Part shown: positions 46,179-55,900 of the stretch, one piece after another
How positions within the stretch are numbered: the stretch's first letter is position 1
How the letters are laid out: the number at the start of each line of letters is the position of its first letter
Source of the DNA: CAZGSD01 sp964528305
GTDB lineage: Bacteria > Patescibacteriota > Gracilibacteria > UBA1369
Length of the DNA: 64,000 nt
Assembly: GCA_964528305.1 (NCBI GenBank)
Contig: CAZGSD010000001.1
Coordinates: forward strand, 62,001 to 126,000
Direction: 5' to 3'
Notes under the pieces: generated by a model
Databases searched by the model: none
Told to the model about the DNA's origin: nothing
The model's input: only the letters and a program-made list of their open reading frames with translations
Program-made: the position numbers and the translations under genes

Positions 46179-49100
46179 TCAATGGTTGGGGGGAGAGGGC
46201 GTAAACACCCCTAAACTAGCGCCCAATTTCTCTATGTATAGATGGGGATTGGAAAAAGGGTCGCCCTGCTGGAAGATGTTTTGGTGGCGGCGGCGGAGGA
46301 AATATTCCTCCTGTGGGGCTGGCTGCGCACGCAGTGAAGAGATGCCCTGGTGATAGAGGGTGGCATAGGGGGTGTAGATTACCAAATAGCCTTTTTCACG
46401 TAAACGTAGGCAAAAATCCACGTCGTGAAGTGTGACAGCCAGGTTTTCTTCGTCGAAACCGTCCATTTCTTCATAAACTGACTTGCGTACCATGAAACAG
46501 GCGGAAGATACGGCGCTATAGGATTTGACCAGATTGAGCTGGCCGAAATATCCGGCCTGATGTGCCGGCAAGTGGCCATAACAATGATTGACCAGGTCCG
46601 CCCCGCCCACCAAAATGCCAGCATGCTGAACCAGATTATTGCGGTATAATAATTTGGCGCCGACGACGCCCACTTCCGGGCGCTGGGCGTGCTCCAGCAT
46701 GTTTTGCAGCCAATCTGGTTCGATTATTTCTGTGTCATTGTTAAGTAGTAACAGATATTCACCGCGAGCGGAGGTGGCGGCGAAATTGTTGATGGCGGAA
46801 AAATTAAAAGGTGCATTGTAATGTAATAGTCGGACACGTGGGCAGTGCTCGATTTCTTTCATATAATCACGCGTTTCCAGCAATTCGGAACTGTTATTAA
46901 CCAGAAGAATTTCGTAATTTTCCCAAGTGGTTTTGGCGAAAATACTGTCCAGGCAAATGCGCAGCAGATCAACGCGGTCGCGGAAAGGAATAATAATAGA
47001 AATCATGGGGGAGCCGTGGATGGCACGCTGGACGCGAAAAGACCCGGGCCAGAGACCTTCAGAAACTGTAGCCTGGAGGTGACGGCGGCGGATGCTGTCC
47101 TGCAGGGCTTTTTGATACTGGGAAGTGGTCTCTGTTGTGTGGACGTAGACGGCAGCGGTGGCGGGGGTTGGGAGGGTGTGGTAGAGAACCTGGGGGATGT
47201 GATGAATGGAGCGGGGCTTGTCGGTGAGGCGTAGTAGTAGATCATAGGTCACCGCTGCACCATTCCCAGAATAACCGCCTAATTCTGAAACAACTTTGCG
47301 CCGTAAAACTGTGGAGGGCCCGATATAATCAAATGACAGCAACATGTCTGCGTCAAAATCCGGTTTGAAAAATGGATTAATGTGAGTTCCTGCGCCGTCA
47401 AGCTGGTCGTGGTCAGTGTAAATCAAATCGTAGCGATGTGACTGCAATGCTGTGACCACTTCCTGAAAAGCAGTGGGGGCCAGTAAATGTCCGGGTTGTA
47501 ACAATGTCACATAGCCGCCACGGCAGGCCCGTAGGGCTGTATTGTAAAATTTAGCGGTGTCGCCGTTTTGAACGCGGTATTGTAGATGCCAACGAGTATC
47601 GTCCAGGGCCTGCCGTTCAATTTCCGCACGAATTTCCGCTACCACACCAGGATCTATCACCAGACAGATTTCCCATTTGCCATAGTATTGATTTTTAATG
47701 GATTGCAAACTACCGCTAATCTGAGCCAAAGATGTTTGGGTGCCAACCGGCACAATAATAGAGAATAGTGGCTGGTAATTGAGTTGTCTGAGGCTGATTT
47801 TAACTTTTTCCAAATCCCGCTCTGACAATTGTAGCCCCTCCAGATATTCCTGATAGGCATTGATCGGAGACTCTGTACTAGCTGCTTTCCCCGCTAGATT
47901 GAGTCGCGATTTTTTGCCTGCCTGACCAATATGGACCAGTTTTTTGCTTAAATATCGCCAGCTCTGCCGCAGAGGATGATAGAGCGAGCCCCCTGCCCTC
48001 CGTACATAGCGAATCAAACGCCAGGTGGATGAATTAATAATACTATTCAGATCTGATTGTGTCTGGGTGAGTGAATTTTGTAGCGCTGCCAATTGTTGAG
48101 CATTTTGAGTTAACTGCTGCCTGTTTTCGTGCAAAGCCTGCTCTTTGAGTTGAATAAAATTAATTAATTCTCTTTCGTTTTTTTGACTATGTTCCAGCTC
48201 TGCTTTGAGACGGCCCAACAATAAATCCTGTGATCGCAATTGGGTTTCCTGCAAAGTCACCGTTTGTAAATGTAGAGCTGTTTGAGCTGACCAATGTTTT
48301 TTTTCCTCTTCCAAAAGAAATACTCTTTGCCCCAACTCAGCTTTATCCGCTTGTTTTTCGCTAATTACAGCCTGTATTTCATGTATCTGTGAATGCAGCA
48401 GATTGATGGTCTGGCGGCTTCCGGTGAGCAGGCTTTGTGGCAGCTCCAGCAGCGCCCGCCCATACATGTCCAAACAGGTACTAGTATGAAAATTATTGTG
48501 ATTGGCTATTAGCTCCTGTAAATCCTGGCGGGCGGGCACCTCTTGTTTGTCGCAAAACAGCACAGTGCGATAATGAGGTGGGCGGAAATGCCCTAAATCA
48601 AAAAGATGATCATTGAAAAACTCCGGGAAACTGAGAGTGGGGGCAGGCTGGACTGGGTTGGCCTGAGTTATTGGTGATTTGTTGAGGGTCTGGATGCTAG
48701 CGACGGATAAATCCTGCTTCGCTGCTAAGGCAAATAATTGCTGTAAATACCAATGATATAAATGTCCCTCACCGAGTTTATGATAGGCCACTCCATGCCG
48801 CCCTAGATAGTGTTCAAGTGCATCTAAATCAGGCAAGCTTTCTGGGAAGTGCAGTTCCTTTCCTACAGGCCATCCTTGTTGATACTGGTGCAAAAGTTGA
48901 TGTGCCGTCTGCGTATAAACAGACTGGAAGGGCGCTGCTACGATGACATGGCGGCGAGAGACACGCAGCATTTCATTAACAGCTTTTTCCCTCTCTTCAG
49001 GTGATAGATCTGGCAGCAAATCAATACTGACCACCAGATCAAAAGACTGATCGGTAAAAGGTAAGCGGCAGGCGTTTCCCTGGATATAGGCGGTTTTACC

Positions 49101-49322
49101 ATCCAGTGGTGGGGCTTGCTGATCTAGAATAGTGAGATGCGTATGCTGCGGTAAAAACCAGGCCAACTTGGAATCGCGTCCGCCTATATCGAGTATTTCT
49201 AAACTATTATTCCGAGCCGCCGCTAAGCGTCTGTCGAGTATATGCTGTACCAGTAGCGAAACAAAAGTATTGCGTGAATACAGATCGGGAGGGAGACGGA
49301 TTTTTCTGGAATGTTTAATCAT
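46179..49322 (-). CDS. Methyltransferase / coiled coil / glycosyltransferase family 2 fusion
   Basis: 1047 residues. Residues about 35-180 form a class I SAM methyltransferase (LEILDIGGRDSKLAWFLP ... LPFTDQSFDLVVSIDLLPDLSPEER). Residues about 300-440 form a long Gln/Glu-rich coiled coil. Two GT2-like domains follow: a first one beginning PLFSIIVPVG that lacks some usual acidic residues, and a second, canonical one from PMISIIIPFRDRVDLLRICLDSI with LLLNNDTEI as the DxD-like site and HDVDFCLRLREKGY as the ED motif. The architecture resembles O-antigen or S-layer glycan assembly proteins that time chain length by a coiled-coil ruler. It probably acts on cell-surface glycans. Confidence 0.88.
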   Translation of the reverse strand: MIKHSRKIRLPPDLYSRNTFVSLLVQHILDRRLAAARNNSLEILDIGGRDSKLAWFLPQHTHLTILDQQAPPLDGKTAYIQGNACRLPFTDQSFDLVVSIDLLPDLSPEEREKAVNEMLRVSRRHVIVAAPFQSVYTQTAHQLLHQYQQGWPVGKELHFPESLPDLDALEHYLGRHGVAYHKLGEGHLYHWYLQQLFALAAKQDLSVASIQTLNKSPITQANPVQPAPTLSFPEFFNDHLFDLGHFRPPHYRTVLFCDKQEVPARQDLQELIANHNNFHTSTCLDMYGRALLELPQSLLTGSRQTINLLHSQIHEIQAVISEKQADKAELGQRVFLLEEEKKHWSAQTALHLQTVTLQETQLRSQDLLLGRLKAELEHSQKNERELINFIQLKEQALHENRQQLTQNAQQLAALQNSLTQTQSDLNSIINSSTWRLIRYVRRAGGSLYHPLRQSWRYLSKKLVHIGQAGKKSRLNLAGKAASTESPINAYQEYLEGLQLSERDLEKVKISLRQLNYQPLFSIIVPVGTQTSLAQISGSLQSIKNQYYGKWEICLVIDPGVVAEIRAEIERQALDDTRWHLQYRVQNGDTAKFYNTALRACRGGYVTLLQPGHLLAPTAFQEVVTALQSHRYDLIYTDHDQLDGAGTHINPFFKPDFDADMLLSFDYIGPSTVLRRKVVSELGGYSGNGAAVTYDLLLRLTDKPRSIHHIPQVLYHTLPTPATAAVYVHTTETTSQYQKALQDSIRRRHLQATVSEGLWPGSFRVQRAIHGSPMISIIIPFRDRVDLLRICLDSIFAKTTWENYEILLVNNSSELLETRDYMKEIEHCPRVRLLHYNAPFNFSAINNFAATSARGEYLLLLNNDTEIIEPDWLQNMLEHAQRPEVGVVGAKLLYRNNLVQHAGILVGGADLVNHCYGHLPAHQAGYFGQLNLVKSYSAVSSACFMVRKSVYEEMDGFDEENLAVTLHDVDFCLRLREKGYLVIYTPYATLYHQGISSLRAQPAPQEEYFLRRRHQNIFQQGDPFSNPHLYIEKLGASLGVFTPSPPNH

Positions 49323-49433
49323 GCTTTTAGCTGCCGTAGTGGTTAAGGATTAACATGCTTTGACGCGCGGACAAAATAAAAAAACTTGTACAACAAAGTA
49401 AAAACATGCAGGATGTGATGGTAATTTGGAAAT

Positions 49434-50159
49434 ATGACTAACAGAAAAAAGAAAATCATCATAATTGATAGCATTATTGAGGATCGTTCTATAGCTCAGA
49501 TTGAACATATTGAGGCTGTCATGGGTGGCAAAGTAGATGCCTATGATTTTGGAGAAATACATGTGGTCAGCCAGGAGGTGGATGAAGCCGCTTTACGTGA
49601 TTGTGACGCTGTGATTTTTTCCGGCTCGCCATACTCAGTGTATGAAGATTTGGCATGGAAAAAGAAAATGCATAGTATTTTTGATATTATTCTTACCAAT
49701 GGCACCCCCGCACTGGCGCCCTGTTTTGGGGCACAATTTTTGGCTTATCATTTGGGTGCTCCCGTAGTTAAAAATCCGCGTGGCGCAGAATTTGGCCCCG
49801 TAAAAATACATCTTACTGAGGCAGGACTATCCCATGACATACTGGAAGATTATCATCAAGATAAATTTGTTTTTGCCACTCATGAGGACATAGTGGAATC
49901 ACTGCCGTCCGGTGCGACACTGCTGGCTTATAATGATAACACGCCCATACAGGCCTATAGTTATGGTAATGTCCTGGCCACCCAATTTCATATGGATTTA
50001 CCGACCACCCGCACCAGAAAACTATTGGAGGCGCGCAGGGAAAAATATCTCAATGCCGGCGTGCTGCGTGATGAAGCTCATTATGAAGAGCTGATGGGCA
50101 GTTTGCATTGGGGAGAACAGGGGCATCAGATATTGCATAGATTTTTGGAGGGGGTGTGA
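49434..50159 (+). CDS. Class I glutamine amidotransferase (GMP-synthase-like)
   Basis: 241 residues. The GATase1 fold is clear: DAVIFSGSPYSVYED (oxyanion strand) and APCFGAQFLAYHLG with the nucleophile cysteine in place of the usual CxGxQ elbow. The C-terminal QFHMD corresponds to the QFHPE motif, with Asp instead of Glu, so the catalytic triad is altered. Stand-alone members of this family often act on unknown amide substrates. The gene is isolated between a minus-strand block and the radical SAM gene, with a terminator at its 3' end. No Shine-Dalgarno sequence. Confidence 0.85.
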   Translation: MTNRKKKIIIIDSIIEDRSIAQIEHIEAVMGGKVDAYDFGEIHVVSQEVDEAALRDCDAVIFSGSPYSVYEDLAWKKKMHSIFDIILTNGTPALAPCFGAQFLAYHLGAPVVKNPRGAEFGPVKIHLTEAGLSHDILEDYHQDKFVFATHEDIVESLPSGATLLAYNDNTPIQAYSYGNVLATQFHMDLPTTRTRKLLEARREKYLNAGVLRDEAHYEELMGSLHWGEQGHQILHRFLEGV

Positions 50160-50196
50160 GGGGCATACTTTGCGAGCGATACTACCCCTCTTTTTT
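50158..50196 (+). terminator. Intrinsic terminator after the amidotransferase gene
   Basis: GAGGGG (50158-50163) pairs with CCCCTC (50185-50190) and six T follow. The stem begins within the TGA stop. It separates this gene from the radical SAM gene, which has its own promoter. Confidence 0.7.
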
Positions 50197-50220
50197 AGCA
50201 GTGTGCATGTAATAAAAATG

Positions 50221-50229
50221 TGTTATAAT
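50221..50229 (+). promoter_or_regulatory. Extended -10 promoter of the radical SAM gene
   Basis: TGT-TATAAT with no clear -35 box. The predicted start near 50236 gives a leader of about 25 bases before the ATG at 50261. Confidence 0.65.
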
Positions 50230-50260
50230 AGTGTAGTATTTTTCTAAAATTGTCTGCTCA

Positions 50261-52069
50261 ATGCAAGATGCGCATCAAACAATGGACAATCTCGGTCTTA
50301 ATGAGGCCGTGCCTCCTGGAGCTACTCGGGAAAAAAGAAGGCTTCAATTGGTTTTAGATAATATTAGAAATACTTCAGAAGAGCGCATTGCCCAGGTTTT
50401 AGAGGGTGTTGAAAATGAAGAACAAAAGGTACTTCTAAAGATAGCCCAGGCTTTCTTAAAGAACAGATATCCACTTTCTGCAAGTGGTGAAAAGTTAAGG
50501 GAACAAATCCAAAAACTTTTAGAAAATAATGATTTAGAAGCTCTTCAATCAATCAAAAACACCCTTCCCACAGTGGAACAACCTCATCCTGAGCTTTTTG
50601 CTGACCTCGATCTTCCGCCGGAAGAAATACATAAAATTATGGGACCAGGTTTGGCTAATATTCAAATTACCAAAGGATGTAGTCATAAATGTGATTTTTG
50701 TGCAGCCAATGCTGAAGGAAAAGTAAGTTTTATGCCTTATGCAGCAATTCTCAAAATTGCTGCTGAAAAGAAAAAAGCTGAACACGAATTGGATCAGAAA
50801 ATAGTTGACTACTGTCGGAAAAAAGGTACTGAGCCAGATCAAGGTATTCAGATTAAAATATCGGAATATAAGAGTTTATTTGGTGTTGATGACCTGGCAG
50901 TTGAAATGGAGTTGAAGCAGGGTTATAAAGATTATTACAGTTATGCTGTCTGGTTAGCTAATGGTCTGGACACAAAGGAAGAAGAAGTTTGGAAAGGATT
51001 AGGGGTAAGGGAAAATTTTAGGAAACTGCAGGAAATATTTAAAGCTCACGACAATAGTGTGACAAAAGCTTTGCATATATTCATAAACCACAAAACAGAG
51101 ATTATTGCTCATTTAAAAGCTATAGCTGCAAATATTCAGCAAGGTATCAAAGATGAAGTCGAACAAGGGCCGGGCTACAAGCCCTGCAAACGGTTTAGGT
51201 CGACAATGGAGGAAGAGTCTATAAGCACATATAAGCTATATGGTCGAACAGGTATTATGGTAGAAGGCCTCCTACGCGTTATCGATGAGATCCCTGAAAC
51301 ATTCGAAGATATTGAGGTGCCAATCTCCAATGATGATTTGTTTGGAAATTTCAAAGATAAAATAATCTGTAATTATTATGATAGTGACCCTTTTGACTAC
51401 CGTGACAGCTCCTTTTTACATAAAGATGGTAGTCCAGCCGACTTTGGTGATGTTGTAAATATTTTAGGATCAAAAGACCGCAAGATTCACATAACTACTG
51501 CAGGCTGGAGTGTAAAAGATAAAGCTGCTCAAAGGGCTGCAGAAAAAATTGCTAAATCAAATTATATTAGCTTAATCCGTATTAGTGTTAATCCATCAGA
51601 AATAGATGCCAAAAAAGATTTTGTAAAATATGTCGCTAAAATGAAGCAGGTAATTGAAACTTTAAGAAACACTTTCTACCCTCCAGAACAAGGCACCTGG
51701 GAACATGGCCAAGAACAAACACAAATTTTGTTATTCAATGATACCCAAAATTTGGAATATCAAACACGGGTTGTTCAAGAAATAAAAAAGTTTTGTCAAG
51801 AAATGAATGTTCACTTTTTTATACAAGAACCGGTGATTTCACGTTTTTCCGGCCCAACGGAAACTGCAGTAGGAAGAGACACAGATCACGATGTAATGTC
51901 ATGTATGCCAGGTCATCATATTTGGCCGGATGGAACCATCGCAGATCAAAATCTAGGGATTGGGTATCTTACTAGAGGTCATTCAGATTGGGAATATCAT
52001 GATTCTGGCACTCCCAAAGGAAGTCGTCCGACACCAACTGGTAAAAAGCTTTTTCATATTACTCAGTAA
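50261..52069 (+). CDS. Radical SAM protein with a large insertion
   Basis: 602 residues. The iron-sulfur motif CSHKCDFC (C140, C144, C147; CxxxCxxC) is preceded by an ITKG strand, as in radical SAM barrels. About 200 residues, mainly charged helices (about 165-350), then intervene before barrel-like strands resume at DKIICNYYDSDPFDYRD, RKIHITTAGWS, ISLIRISVNPSEIDAKKDF and TQILLFND. The N-terminal 135 residues are helical. The C-terminal MSCMPGHHIWPDGTI contains another cysteine. The substrate is unknown and I do not place it in a named subfamily. Codons are noticeably more A/T-rich than in the neighbours, which may indicate transfer. Confidence 0.75.
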   Translation: MQDAHQTMDNLGLNEAVPPGATREKRRLQLVLDNIRNTSEERIAQVLEGVENEEQKVLLKIAQAFLKNRYPLSASGEKLREQIQKLLENNDLEALQSIKNTLPTVEQPHPELFADLDLPPEEIHKIMGPGLANIQITKGCSHKCDFCAANAEGKVSFMPYAAILKIAAEKKKAEHELDQKIVDYCRKKGTEPDQGIQIKISEYKSLFGVDDLAVEMELKQGYKDYYSYAVWLANGLDTKEEEVWKGLGVRENFRKLQEIFKAHDNSVTKALHIFINHKTEIIAHLKAIAANIQQGIKDEVEQGPGYKPCKRFRSTMEEESISTYKLYGRTGIMVEGLLRVIDEIPETFEDIEVPISNDDLFGNFKDKIICNYYDSDPFDYRDSSFLHKDGSPADFGDVVNILGSKDRKIHITTAGWSVKDKAAQRAAEKIAKSNYISLIRISVNPSEIDAKKDFVKYVAKMKQVIETLRNTFYPPEQGTWEHGQEQTQILLFNDTQNLEYQTRVVQEIKKFCQEMNVHFFIQEPVISRFSGPTETAVGRDTDHDVMSCMPGHHIWPDGTIADQNLGIGYLTRGHSDWEYHDSGTPKGSRPTPTGKKLFHITQ

Positions 52070-52142
52070 TAATTTTCACGACCTACTTTTTGCTGTCTTT
52101 TCGAAATATAAACTATTTACAAAAGCCATAAAACACTGAGAG

Positions 52143-53615
52143 CTACACCACCTCCCCTTTCAGCACCCAGGGCAGCGCTTGGGTGATACGGACTGATACC
52201 AGCTGTCCAATCTGCGGAGTTTGGCCGGGGAATTGCACAACTTTCATCTCGCGGCTGCGGCCTTCGAATTCTCCTGTGAAAGCGTCTTGGCGCTCCACCA
52301 GTACTTCCAAAGTGTGGCCGAGGTAGGCTTGATTCTTTTCCAGGGATATTTCACGCAGTAAATTGTTGATGGTGTGCCAGCGTTGGGCTTTGATTTTGGC
52401 AGGGACATCATCGGGGAAATATTTCCCGGCCACTGTCCCCTGCCGGCGGCTGTAACGGGAAATGTAGGCCTGATCCCAGCGTATTTCCTGGAAGAGGCGC
52501 GCCGTGTTTTGGAACTCCTCGTCCGTTTCGCCGGAGAAGCCGACGATGATATCTGTGGTGATGACTATATTGGGGACGGCGCGCCGGAGCCGCGCGACTT
52601 TTTCCCGATACTGTTCGACAGTGTATTTGCGATTCATTTTGGCCAGGACTTGATTGTCGCCGGATTGCACGGGCAGGTGAATATAAGGGCAAAGCGTGGT
52701 CAATGTAGCATGGGCCTCGATCAGTTGATCACTCAAATCGCGGGGATGCGGAGAGGTGTAGCGGAGACGGGAGAGCCCGAGCGGAGCGAGGGCGTCCAGT
52801 TCATGTAGTAATTGAATAAAAGGTAGCTCATTTTTAAATAGGCCACTTTTTTTATCCAGATCAGATAGCCCATAAGAATTAACGGTTTGACCAACCAAAG
52901 TGATTTCCCGACAGCCATTCTCTACTAATTGGCGGCATTCCTCCACTATCTCAGACATAGGCCGGCTCTGCTCACGTCCGCGTGAATAGGGCACAATGCA
53001 GTAGGTGCAATACTTGTCGCAGCCGATTTGAATGGGTACAAAAGCCTGAAATTTACTGACATAAGTGGGTTTGACCCGCAGATAATCCAGGCGTCCCAGA
53101 GATTGCTGATCTGATGGGACTGCCCCAAGTGCCGTAGTAGAAATGGCTTTCTCGAAATCGGGAGCCCCCACTTCACCACTGGACTGATCCACTGTTAATT
53201 CCAAAGCAGGCTCCGCTTCCGCCAGCACTTCCGGTAATTTATGGGTGTCGGTAATACGAAACACAAAATCCAGAGGCTGTAGATTTTTTACCAAATCGTC
53301 TTTTTGCTCTTGGAGAGAATTGCGCGAACTGGTTTGACGTACCATGCAGCCGGTGATGCCGATCAAAAGTCTGGGATTGGCGCGTTTCATCAGGCCGATA
53401 TTTTTGATGATGCCATAGACGCGATCCTCCCCCTTTTGTTTGATGGAACAGGTATTAAAAATAAATAAATCAACATCCTCCATTTTTTCCGCCTGCCGGT
53501 AGCCGGATTTTTCCAAAACCGCCGCGACTCTTTCGGTATCGGAATAATTCATCTGACAGCCAAAAGTCTGGATAAAATAATGGAGGCCGGTGGCTGGTGA
53601 TGATGTGCTGCTCAT
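52143..53615 (-). CDS. miaB: tRNA-2-methylthio-N6-dimethylallyladenosine synthase MiaB
   Basis: 490 residues. MiaB is a radical SAM methylthiotransferase that converts i6A37 made by MiaA into ms2i6A37. The N-terminal MTTase domain holds FGCQMNYSDTERV, FNTCSIKQKGEDRV and TGCMV, supplying the three auxiliary-cluster cysteines. The radical SAM motif is CDKYCTYCIVPYSRGREQSR, and the TRAM domain is at the C-terminus (LEVLVERQDAFTGEFEGRSREMKVVQF). A segment of about 50 residues between the two domains is a little longer than usual. The ATG overlaps the MFS gene stop by 4 bases, so the two are translated in tandem. Confidence 0.95.
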   Translation of the reverse strand: MSSTSSPATGLHYFIQTFGCQMNYSDTERVAAVLEKSGYRQAEKMEDVDLFIFNTCSIKQKGEDRVYGIIKNIGLMKRANPRLLIGITGCMVRQTSSRNSLQEQKDDLVKNLQPLDFVFRITDTHKLPEVLAEAEPALELTVDQSSGEVGAPDFEKAISTTALGAVPSDQQSLGRLDYLRVKPTYVSKFQAFVPIQIGCDKYCTYCIVPYSRGREQSRPMSEIVEECRQLVENGCREITLVGQTVNSYGLSDLDKKSGLFKNELPFIQLLHELDALAPLGLSRLRYTSPHPRDLSDQLIEAHATLTTLCPYIHLPVQSGDNQVLAKMNRKYTVEQYREKVARLRRAVPNIVITTDIIVGFSGETDEEFQNTARLFQEIRWDQAYISRYSRRQGTVAGKYFPDDVPAKIKAQRWHTINNLLREISLEKNQAYLGHTLEVLVERQDAFTGEFEGRSREMKVVQFPGQTPQIGQLVSVRITQALPWVLKGEVV

Positions 53616-54844
53616 GGGGTTATTTTACTGGTATGGCTGTGATCTGTTGTATCTTTTAATCTAGTCATGACATAAGTGATTAAACCTATGACAAAAGCCA
53701 TCATAAAAATCAATCTGACATCGTAAAATACTAGGACTGAAGCCAGTAATAAAAGCGGGATATCCAGCAGGCTTTTGATAAAATTGGTCATGGATAAAGT
53801 AATAGACCTATTGAATGAATGGGCTTTTTGATTGTTGAAATGTGAATAAAGGGGCCAACGAATATTTTCTACACCTTGATAAATTGTGTTTAATCCTATT
53901 AACAGTAGTGGAATAGTTAGAAAATAGGTGGAAAGGCTGAATAATCCGCATAAAACCACCAGCAATAAATTATATTTATTAATCCGCCTGGCAATGGATA
54001 TATTCTCTTGTCCCGAATGTCCCCACTGATTCCCCAGAAAAGTGATTAATTGTGTAATACTCCAAAAAAGTCCGATTACTACCAATGAAATCCCCAGATC
54101 CACAAAATATTGCTGTTGAACTCTCCAGATGAGAAAAGCTGTAATAAAAAGCATGGTGCGACTAAATATGGCTTTGATAAACTCCCGATCTTGTCGCAAT
54201 AAATTGAGAGCATCATGAAAAATACTTTTTTCCATTTTCTCCAAATCCATAAAATGATTGGGCTCAATCAGTCTGCTGGCTAAAATCAGAGCGGATAAAG
54301 CCCCCAGTAAATCAAGAGTGATTAATATGGAAAATTGGAAGTCATTTAAATTATTGGCGATTAATGTGGCGATTAGTGGGGTGAAAATTTTAAAGACGCG
54401 CTGGCCGGAATAATATTTGCTGAGTGATTTCAAACTTTTACTGCTTTCACCCAGCTGTTTACCGGTGTCATAAATCAAGGCCTCGTCAGTGCCACTGAGC
54501 CCAGCGAAAGAGGCGGCTAAAAAAATAATCGAGAGGAAGACAGTCCAGACATTGTAGGCGAAATAATTGGTTATGGAGGAGCAAACAACTAAAGCTATGC
54601 TAAGTAAAATTGTTTTTTTACGCCCCCAGCGATCGGCCAGATAACTGGATGGCAGCTCCATTAGCAAATTAACCAGGGACCAAACAATGGAAGTATAAAA
54701 AACCTCCTGTAGGGTCAGTCCACGATGCACGTAAAAAATCGTGCTGATCATGTTGATCAGTTTGATATTGAGCAGGGCAGACACCCAGAACATTAATAAA
54801 AAATTCCTGCGTAGTTGCGGTGAATGTGAGGGGCTGGATGTCAT
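53612..54844 (-). CDS. Major facilitator superfamily transporter
   Basis: 410 residues with about 12 hydrophobic segments. The loop after the second helix reads SYLADRWGRKKTILLSIALV, the MFS motif A (G-x-LaD-r-x-Gr-kk). The substrate cannot be told; drug or metabolite export is the usual role of such single genes. Its stop overlaps the miaB start by 4 bases in the same operon. Upstream lies a 174-base gap holding a 6-bp stem (GAGACA/TGTCTC) of unknown meaning. Confidence 0.85.
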   Translation of the reverse strand: MTSSPSHSPQLRRNFLLMFWVSALLNIKLINMISTIFYVHRGLTLQEVFYTSIVWSLVNLLMELPSSYLADRWGRKKTILLSIALVVCSSITNYFAYNVWTVFLSIIFLAASFAGLSGTDEALIYDTGKQLGESSKSLKSLSKYYSGQRVFKIFTPLIATLIANNLNDFQFSILITLDLLGALSALILASRLIEPNHFMDLEKMEKSIFHDALNLLRQDREFIKAIFSRTMLFITAFLIWRVQQQYFVDLGISLVVIGLFWSITQLITFLGNQWGHSGQENISIARRINKYNLLLVVLCGLFSLSTYFLTIPLLLIGLNTIYQGVENIRWPLYSHFNNQKAHSFNRSITLSMTNFIKSLLDIPLLLLASVLVFYDVRLIFMMAFVIGLITYVMTRLKDTTDHSHTSKITP

Positions 54845-55018
54845 ATGGGGCCTTTGGATAATGGTAGCCCTGGCAGCATAACATTTTTGAATATATGGAA
54901 GAAGGCGGTTTTGATCCGAGGAGACAGGTGATGTCTCAACTCTGATACGGGCACCGCCGGGGCCTGGTTTTGGTGGTGACTGCGCCTGAGCCCTCTTTGG
55001 GAGAGCGTGGGGCGCAAG

Positions 55019-55897
55019 TCAGGGTTTGGTGGGGGGCGGCTGGCCTGCCGCCTTCGCTTTGCGGGCGGCGGCGGCGGCCTTTTTCCGGTCCTCCTCGGCC
55101 TGGAGGGTGTCCATAATGTCGATGAGGATGTCGCGGGCTGCCTGTTGTGGTCTGGGTGATTGGGTAATGGGCCGTCCCACTACCAACAGCCCGGCGCCGC
55201 GCAGCACGGCCTGGCCTGGCGAAATGGTGTTGGACTGGAAATGCACGCTTTCCCCACGCCTCACCAGTTCAACACTGTTGGCTTGATCATCACCCTCGAT
55301 ACGCGTGCCGTGAGGGCGGATCCCGGGGACAATGCGCGGCAGGTCACAGTGTAGTGGCAGAGTGAGGTCTGCCGGCGCGCAGACAATGCCCTGGCAGCCA
55401 GTGTCTTCGGCTTCACGAGCCAACTGCCTGACCACGTAACCACGAGTGTGATGAAACAGCTCGCGGCAACGATTGTCTGAGATAGAACTCAGCACGGTCA
55501 CGGCGATGATCTCGCTTTTCCCACGATTCATCACCGCCGCCTTGAGCATCTCCGCTCCACCAGCAGCGTGTACCGTCATCATGTCCACGCCGAGAGCTGC
55601 AGCTTCACGCACTGCGGCTCCCACGGTGACCGGGATGTCGTGGAATTTGAAGTCCAAAAACAGGCGGCACTTGGACCCATCCAAAGCCTCCTGAATGGAC
55701 CGCACCGTCCACTCCAGACCGTTGTGAAAACCGAGCGCCGGCCCGATTTTGAAACAGCCGACGTGAGGCCGGAGCTGATTCACCAGATTGACGGCCTCGT
55801 CGAGATTGCTCATGTCGAGCGCCACGCAGAGTTTCTCACGCGGCAGTGGCCTGGGCAGCAGTCGCCCTGTTGCCACTTTTGTTCCATTGATGGTCAT
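55019..55897 (-). CDS. pyrF: Orotidine 5'-phosphate decarboxylase
   Basis: PyrF performs the last step of UMP synthesis. The fold shows CVALDMSNLDEAV at the N-terminus, the catalytic D-x-K-x-x-D signature in LFLDFKFHDIPVTVGAAV, TVHAAGG, and the phosphate loop IVPGIRPHG near the C-terminus. The ATG at 55897 (292 residues) is chosen over a TTG at 55939 because a full AGGAGGT lies just before it, the only strong ribosome binding site noticed in the window. The third codon positions are much richer in G and C than in neighbours, and no other pyrimidine gene is near, so recent transfer is likely. The C-terminal tail is Ala/Lys-rich. Confidence 0.92.
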   Translation of the reverse strand: MTINGTKVATGRLLPRPLPREKLCVALDMSNLDEAVNLVNQLRPHVGCFKIGPALGFHNGLEWTVRSIQEALDGSKCRLFLDFKFHDIPVTVGAAVREAAALGVDMMTVHAAGGAEMLKAAVMNRGKSEIIAVTVLSSISDNRCRELFHHTRGYVVRQLAREAEDTGCQGIVCAPADLTLPLHCDLPRIVPGIRPHGTRIEGDDQANSVELVRRGESVHFQSNTISPGQAVLRGAGLLVVGRPITQSPRPQQAARDILIDIMDTLQAEEDRKKAAAAARKAKAAGQPPPTKP

Positions 55898-55900
55898 TCG

